Shown: positions 59,274-64,000 of the stretch, one piece after another
Layout of the letters: each line of letters starts with the position of its first letter
Numbering within the stretch: the first letter of the stretch is position 1
From: Acidobacteriota bacterium
GTDB taxonomy: Bacteria > Acidobacteriota > Blastocatellia > RBC074
Assembly (NCBI GenBank): GCA_019639255.1
Contig: JAHBSF010000013.1
Coordinates: forward strand, 28,822-92,821
Reading direction: 5' to 3'
Length of the DNA stretch: 64,000 nucleotides
Made by a program: the position numbers and the translations under genes
The notes under the pieces: model-generated
What the model saw: only the letters and a program-made list of their open reading frames with translations
What the model was told of the DNA's origin: nothing
Databases searched by the model: none

Positions 59274-61052
59274 ATGTCTGATTTCGCCACGCCTGCCCAG
59301 GTCAACCAGATGATCAGCGATCTGAGCGTCGAGTTCATTTCGATTCTGGATCTGGACGAACTCATCGAGCGGATCGCACGGCGCGTAAGCGAGGTAATAA
59401 ACTTCAGGTTTTTCAACCTCCTGCTCGTGGATGAATCGCGCGGCGGGCTTGTCTGGAAAAAAACCATCGGTTATCCGCCCGAAGAAGTTGAACGCCACCG
59501 CCTGATTCCATTCGACAGAAGCATCGCCTCGGCCGCGGTGCGCGCCGGACACTCCATCATCGTGGATGATCTGCTCAACGATCATCGCAATCTGCGCGTT
59601 CCGGTCGAGGGCGATCAGGAACCACGCTCCGAGATAGCGGTTCCGCTCGTGCTGGTGAGCGATCGCCGGGTAGTAGGCGTATTGACGCTCGAAAGCGTCG
59701 AGCCGGGATACTTCAACCGCGATCACGAGCGGTTGCTCAGCGTTCTCGGCAATCAACTCGCCATAGCGCTCGAACACGCGCGTCTTTACGACGAGCTGCG
59801 CCAGCGCACGCGCGAGATGAAAACCCTCATCGAAATCGGGCACGAGATTACCTCGATTCTGGATCTCGACCGGCTGCTCAATCACATAGCGCCGCTCCTT
59901 GACCGCGTGATCAACTACGAATTCCTGCTCGTGGGATTGATCGACGAGGCGCGCGAAGAAATCGTCTGGCACGTCGAGGAGGGGTACGGCGTGGAGAGCC
60001 GCGCGCGCGCGCTGCGTATGCCGGTGTGCGAGGGGATCGTGGGGCGCGCGGTGCGCGAGCGCAGGACGCAGATTGTGGGCGACGTAGCAAACGATCCGGA
60101 TTATTACGTTGACCAGTCGTGGCGCGGACTCGGCCAGCAGTCGGAGATCGCAGTCCCGCTGATTTATGAGGAGCGCGTCATCGGCATCATCGCGCTCGAA
60201 AGCAGTCGTTTGAACGCCTTCAACGAATATCACGCGCGGTTGCTTGAAAGCATCGCCAATCACCTGAGCATCGCCGTAGTCAACGCGCGGCTTTACGCCG
60301 AACACGTAGAGCGCGAGCGCAGGCTCGAACGCGAGATACTGATGGCGCGCGACGTGCAGCGCGCGATGATTCCCGAATCACCGCCCGTGCTCAAGGGGTT
60401 TGAAATAGCGGCGCGGCTCGAACCGGCGCTCAACCTGTCCGGAGATTTCTACGACTACGTCCCGCTCTCGGACAAGCGCCTCGGGCTGATGGTGGGCGAC
60501 GTATCGGGCAAGGGGGTGCGCGCGGCGATGGGAATGGCGGCCTCGCGCAGCCTGCTGCGCAGCGTATCGCGGCGCGGTCACGGCCCATCGCGCGTGCTGC
60601 GCGATGCAAACCTCAGGCTTTATCGCGATCTCGGAAAGCAACTGCTGTTGACCCTCGTCTACGGCGTGCTCGAGGCCGAAACGCGCACCTTCCAGTACTG
60701 CAACGCCGGACACAATGCGCCCGTACACATAAAGGCTTCGGGCCGGTGGCGGACGCTCAGGACGGGCGGATTGTTGATGGGCGTGTTCGACAAGCAGCAG
60801 TACAAGAGCGAGACCGTACACCTCGAACGCGGCGATCTGCTTTTCTTCTATACCGACGGACTTGTCGAAGCCCATACGCCGGCGCCCGAACGCCTCGAAT
60901 ACGGCGAGGGAAGGCTGCTCGACCTGCTGCTTGCAAACCGGCACCTGAAGGCTGCGGCGCTCCTCGATCTGGTAATGAACGATGTGAATGCGTTTTCTGC
61001 GGGCGCCCATCAGCACGACGATATTACCGTAGTGGTCGTCCGCGTGTTGTAG
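59274..61052 (+). CDS. GAF-GAF-SpoIIE serine phosphatase (RsbU-like)
   Basis: 592 residues. Two GAF domains (about 10-165 and 175-335: FISILDLDELIERI and ITSILDLDRLLNHIAP), a short helical linker with EREILMARDVQRAMIPESPP, and a PP2C-type SpoIIE domain with NLSGDFYDY, LMVGDVSGKGVRAAMGMA, YCNAGHNAP and FFYTDGLVEA. It would dephosphorylate an anti-sigma-factor antagonist in response to a small molecule or redox signal. No kinase or antagonist gene is adjacent. Confidence 0.94.
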   Translation: MSDFATPAQVNQMISDLSVEFISILDLDELIERIARRVSEVINFRFFNLLLVDESRGGLVWKKTIGYPPEEVERHRLIPFDRSIASAAVRAGHSIIVDDLLNDHRNLRVPVEGDQEPRSEIAVPLVLVSDRRVVGVLTLESVEPGYFNRDHERLLSVLGNQLAIALEHARLYDELRQRTREMKTLIEIGHEITSILDLDRLLNHIAPLLDRVINYEFLLVGLIDEAREEIVWHVEEGYGVESRARALRMPVCEGIVGRAVRERRTQIVGDVANDPDYYVDQSWRGLGQQSEIAVPLIYEERVIGIIALESSRLNAFNEYHARLLESIANHLSIAVVNARLYAEHVERERRLEREILMARDVQRAMIPESPPVLKGFEIAARLEPALNLSGDFYDYVPLSDKRLGLMVGDVSGKGVRAAMGMAASRSLLRSVSRRGHGPSRVLRDANLRLYRDLGKQLLLTLVYGVLEAETRTFQYCNAGHNAPVHIKASGRWRTLRTGGLLMGVFDKQQYKSETVHLERGDLLFFYTDGLVEAHTPAPERLEYGEGRLLDLLLANRHLKAAALLDLVMNDVNAFSAGAHQHDDITVVVVRVL

Positions 61053-61058
61053 GAGAGA

Positions 61059-61104
61059 CTTCCGTTTGTTCCGGTTTCATTCGGCTTGTTCCGTATTCTC
61101 TCTC
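61059..61104. repeat. Palindromic intergenic repeat, half copy (right arm)
   Basis: Reverse complement reads GAGAGAGAATACGGAACAAG, then CCGAATGAAACCGGAACAAACGG. The left arm is missing. It overlaps the end of the HAD hydrolase gene and supplies its stop. Confidence 0.82.
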
Positions 61105-61781
61105 AATCCCGCCGGATCGAATCCCTCCAGATTCCGGACTACCCAGTCGGCGGCGGCGAGCGCCTCGGCGGGAAAGCTCGTTGCAACGGCAAGGCAGCGC
61201 ATTCCGGCGCGGCGTGCGGCTTCGACGCCGGAACGCGAATCCTCGATTACAAGGCATTCAATGGGTGCTATGGGCGGGTGTTCCTCGTATGTTCGGTTGA
61301 GTTCATCAAGCGCGCAGAGAAATATCTGCGGATGCGGTTTGGATTCGGTTACGTCGTCGGCTGAAACGACCGCGCCGAAGCAGTCGCGGATGCCCGCAGC
61401 CGACAGTACGGCCTCGATTTCGACGCGCAGCGCTCCCGAAGCCACCGCGAGCGGGTAACGCGCCGAGAGGTTGCGGATGAGATCTGCTACGCCGGGAAAC
61501 AGAGGCGGGCCTGCGGCGGCTACGGCGTCGAGGTAACAGCGGGCCTTGCGCGCAATCAGGCGTTCGATTTCGGCCCCGTCTGCATCGACTCCGGCTTCCA
61601 TCAGCGCCGTTTGAAAGCAGCGGCGGTCGTCGCGGCCGAGGTACTTTTCGTAGTAATCCCGGTCGGAGATGCGGATGCCGAGTTCCGCCAGCGTGCGGCG
61701 GAAGATCTCCAGATGCAGCGGTTCGTCGTCGCTGATGACGCCGTTGAAATCGAAAATGATTGCGCGAGTATGAGTGTTCAT
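61077..61781 (-). CDS. HAD family hydrolase (beta-phosphoglucomutase-like)
   Basis: 234 residues. HAD motif I is FDFNGVISDDEP: the nucleophile Asp11 is present but the usual second Asp is Asn13. Motif II VASGALRVE, motif III Lys in ESKPHPQIF, motif IV VIEDSRSGVEAA. A helical cap follows motif I. Probably a phosphatase or mutase on a small sugar phosphate. The last residues (ENTEQAE) and TGA stop come from a repeat arm. Confidence 0.88.
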   Translation of the reverse strand: MNTHTRAIIFDFNGVISDDEPLHLEIFRRTLAELGIRISDRDYYEKYLGRDDRRCFQTALMEAGVDADGAEIERLIARKARCYLDAVAAAGPPLFPGVADLIRNLSARYPLAVASGALRVEIEAVLSAAGIRDCFGAVVSADDVTESKPHPQIFLCALDELNRTYEEHPPIAPIECLVIEDSRSGVEAARRAGMRCLAVATSFPAEALAAADWVVRNLEGFDPAGLRENTEQAE

Positions 61782-61950
61782 GTGCTTTTATTGGGCTTTT
61801 ATGAAGCTTTCAGGGTGACTTCGGTCGAACCCTGCCGCCGGCTTGAACTGAAGTAGGCGAGCCGGTATGATAGCAGCTTTCCTGCGCCCTGCGGATGTTC
61901 ACAGCAGTGCAGGGGGCAGGTGCTCAATATCTCAGGTTTGGAGTCGCAAT

Positions 61951-63939
61951 ATGCTTCGCTTTTTCGCAAAGTTCCAGCGGTCGCGAAATTTCCTTCTGCT
62001 GTTGTTCTGTTTTGTCCTGCTGATAGGACTCGTTATTTTCTACATTCCGAACTACGACTTCAATCCGAATGCGGTCGGAGCGACGGGCAGCGAAGGGCAG
62101 ACGGTGATTGCCAAGGTAGGATCGCGCGAGATCACGCTCAAGCAGTATCGCAACGCGATCATTTCGCTCGGCTCGCGTTTTGGGCAGGGCAACACTCTGC
62201 CGATGTCGACTATGCGGGCGCTTGGCGTGGACAAGGATGCGCTCGATCGGCTGATCGATGAAAAGATTCTGCTGGCCGAAGCCGACCGCCTCAGCATACG
62301 CGGCACCGACAGCGACGTAGGCGATCAGGTGCGCCGCTCCTTTGTCGATCCCGATTCGGGGCGTTTCATCGGCGTCGAGGAATACAAGCGCAGGTTGCGT
62401 CTGAACGGCGAAGATCTCGGCGAATACGAGCAGAACCTGCGCGATGCGGCCGCAATAATGAAGATGCGCCAGTATCTGGGTTCGGCCGAACAGGTGTCGG
62501 AACGCGAGATCGAAGATGCGTTCAAGAAGGAAAACATCAGGGTAGATCTGGTCTATGCGATCATAGATCTGGAAAAAGTGCGAAGCACTTTCAAGCCGAC
62601 CGAGGCCGAGCTGCGCGCCTTCTACGACGGCCGCAAGGACGATTTCAAGGTGGCCGATCCGGTGCGCAAGGTCGACTACATTTTCATTCCGACCGACGAA
62701 GTGGCGAAGACCTTGAAGCTCAGCGAAGAGGATCTGCGCAAGGAGTACGAGGGCAACAAGCAGTTTGAGCCGCGCGCAAGCATCATCAAGCTCAACGTGT
62801 TGGCGACGGCGGATGAAGCGACGGTGCGCGCCAAGATCGACGAACTCAATGCGCGCGTGCGCGGGGGCGTGGGCGGTGCGCCGCCCGAGGATTTTGCCGC
62901 CGTGGCTCGCGGCAACTCGCAGGACGCATCGGCGTCAAAGGGCGGCGATCTGGGGTTCATCAAGAAGGATGCAAACAGGCCGAACGAATGGCGGCAGCGG
63001 GCGCACAGCCTGAAGGTAGGCGACATAGACGGGCCGTTCCGCGACGGGTCGAGTTGGTACATTATGAAGGTGACCGAGCAGCGCGAGGTGCCGTTTGCCG
63101 AAATGCGCGCCACGGTCGAAGCGGGACTGCGCAACCGCCGCGCTTACTCGCAGGCCTCGCAGATCGCCGACAGGGCCTACGAAAAGGCGATCGATTACAA
63201 GGATCTGCGGAAGGCCGCCGAGGAGATCGGAAAGGAAATCAATCTTTCGGCGGACAGGCTGCTGCGCTCGACGCCGTTTTTCAAGAAGGGCGACACTCTG
63301 CCCGACATCGGCAGCAACCCGGCATTCGAGGACGCAGTAGTGGAATTGAAGCAGGGCGACATCGGCGACAAGGTTGGAATTCCGGGCGGTCTGGCCGTTC
63401 CGCGCGTTGTGGAAGTGCGCGAGCCGGGCGTGCAGTTGACCTTCGAGGAGGCGCGCAATATGGTCGAGCAGAAGCTGCGGCAGGAGCGCGAGCCGAATCT
63501 GGCGCAGCAGAAGGCGCAGGAGTTTCTCTCCAGAAGCGGTTCGGCCAAGAACCTGGAAGCGCTTCTGAAGGCCGAGAAGATCGATGTCAAGTCCGATACG
63601 AATTTCAATACGCTGACGGCGCCGGGCGCGGCGCAGGGCGGACTTCAGGCGTTGCAGCAGGCGCAGGCCGCGGCGCGCGATCTGAAGGAAGGCGAGATCG
63701 CCAGGGCGCCGATCAAGTTCGGCGCCGGATACCTGATCTTCGGCGCAACCAAGAGGGTCGACGCCGACCTTTCACAACTCCCTGCGGCGCGTGAAGGACT
63801 GCGCTCCCGCCTGATAATGGAGCGGCAGTCGATGATCAACGAGTCTTACATAAAGGCTGCGCGCAAACGCTACGAGACTGAAAACCGCATCACGATCTAT
63901 CAGGACCGCATAGACGACTTCTTCAGCCGGGCACAGTAG
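61951..63939 (+). CDS. PpiD/SurA-like periplasmic peptidyl-prolyl isomerase
   Basis: 662 residues from ATG at 61951 (GGAG upstream); earlier codons from 61867 read non-family sequence. An N-terminal membrane anchor (NFLLLLFCFVLLIGLVIFYI), then a SurA-type N-domain (VIAKVGSREITLKQYRNAII) and a parvulin domain (around DLGFIKKDANRPNEWRQRAH, with KVGDIDGPFRDGSSWYIMKV). A second region further on is parvulin-like but weak. It folds exported proteins at the periplasmic face of the inner membrane. Confidence 0.9.
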   Translation: MLRFFAKFQRSRNFLLLLFCFVLLIGLVIFYIPNYDFNPNAVGATGSEGQTVIAKVGSREITLKQYRNAIISLGSRFGQGNTLPMSTMRALGVDKDALDRLIDEKILLAEADRLSIRGTDSDVGDQVRRSFVDPDSGRFIGVEEYKRRLRLNGEDLGEYEQNLRDAAAIMKMRQYLGSAEQVSEREIEDAFKKENIRVDLVYAIIDLEKVRSTFKPTEAELRAFYDGRKDDFKVADPVRKVDYIFIPTDEVAKTLKLSEEDLRKEYEGNKQFEPRASIIKLNVLATADEATVRAKIDELNARVRGGVGGAPPEDFAAVARGNSQDASASKGGDLGFIKKDANRPNEWRQRAHSLKVGDIDGPFRDGSSWYIMKVTEQREVPFAEMRATVEAGLRNRRAYSQASQIADRAYEKAIDYKDLRKAAEEIGKEINLSADRLLRSTPFFKKGDTLPDIGSNPAFEDAVVELKQGDIGDKVGIPGGLAVPRVVEVREPGVQLTFEEARNMVEQKLRQEREPNLAQQKAQEFLSRSGSAKNLEALLKAEKIDVKSDTNFNTLTAPGAAQGGLQALQQAQAAARDLKEGEIARAPIKFGAGYLIFGATKRVDADLSQLPAAREGLRSRLIMERQSMINESYIKAARKRYETENRITIYQDRIDDFFSRAQ

Positions 63940-63957
63940 CTGGAACTGCGGAAGGGA

Positions 63958-64000
63958 AGAATAGATAACGGAACAAACGAAATAAGACGGAATTTACGGA
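63958..64000. repeat. Palindromic intergenic repeat, left arm cut by the window end
   Basis: AGAATAGATAACGGAACAAA followed by CGAAATAAGACGGAATTTACGG. Directly follows the PpiD-like gene; the right arm is expected just outside the window. Confidence 0.88.

Overview
The window reads as chromosomal DNA of a GC-rich (about 60 percent by eye) diderm bacterium. Acidobacteriota, perhaps Blastocatellia-like, is my best guess. That rests on the style of the division/cell-wall cluster, the M16 peptidase pair, the YHS-type copper ATPase, the long Hfq-like protein and the overall protein flavour; it is an inference, not a database result. MurE carries the DNPR motif of meso-diaminopimelate-adding enzymes, which fits a Gram-negative-type wall.

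Layout. 1-15.4 kb, minus strand: a partial TIM-barrel isomerase, a membrane MutS-like ATPase, an MreB-like protein, ComF, a large M16 peptidase, a truncated crotonase-family protein, the B12-binding subunit of an acyl-CoA mutase, an inactive/active M16 pair, the large mutase subunit (with isobutyryl-CoA-mutase-type residues), a fluoride channel and a ZIP transporter. 15.4-36.3 kb, plus strand: a possibly structured leader with promoters, then the dcw cluster rsmH-ftsL-ftsI-murE-murF-mraY-murD-ftsW-murG-murC-murB-ftsQ-ftsA-ftsZ, followed by an Hfq-like gene and pdxA. 36.4-43.9 kb: a hybrid histidine kinase, a copper P-type ATPase (minus) and a methyltransferase. 44.0-49.9 kb: an accessory-looking stretch with a TcmP/DUF5131 pair (visibly AT-richer), a beta-barrel protein, UmuD-UmuC, VapBC and tRNA-Arg. 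50.1-64 kb: a patatin-like lipase, an Agl23-like glycosyltransferase, a BNR-repeat protein overlapping a zinc dehydrogenase, an alpha/beta hydrolase, a site-2-type protease with CBS domains, tRNA-Ala, a peroxiredoxin, a GAF-GAF-SpoIIE phosphatase, an HAD hydrolase and a PpiD-like foldase.

The most striking feature is a family of roughly 90-150 bp palindromic intergenic repeats. Each arm begins AGAGATAACGGAACAAACGA. With partial and variant copies there are about two dozen in 64 kb, at nearly every gene junction that is not translationally coupled, including eight places in and just after the dcw cluster. In several copies the two arms share the same deviations from consensus, some copies carry an outer box around GGCAATTCC, and several genes use the repeat for their stop codon and last residues. 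A second candidate for novelty is the TcmP/DUF5131 two-gene module, which pairs a Cys-x6-Cys-x2-Cys protein with a methyltransferase-like partner.

Functionally the plus-strand core builds UDP-MurNAc-pentapeptide and lipid II (murB-G, mraY) and the divisome (ftsL, I, W, Q, A, Z). The minus-strand block combines cobalamin-dependent acyl-CoA rearrangement with secreted zinc peptidases. The rest is signalling, stress and accessory functions.
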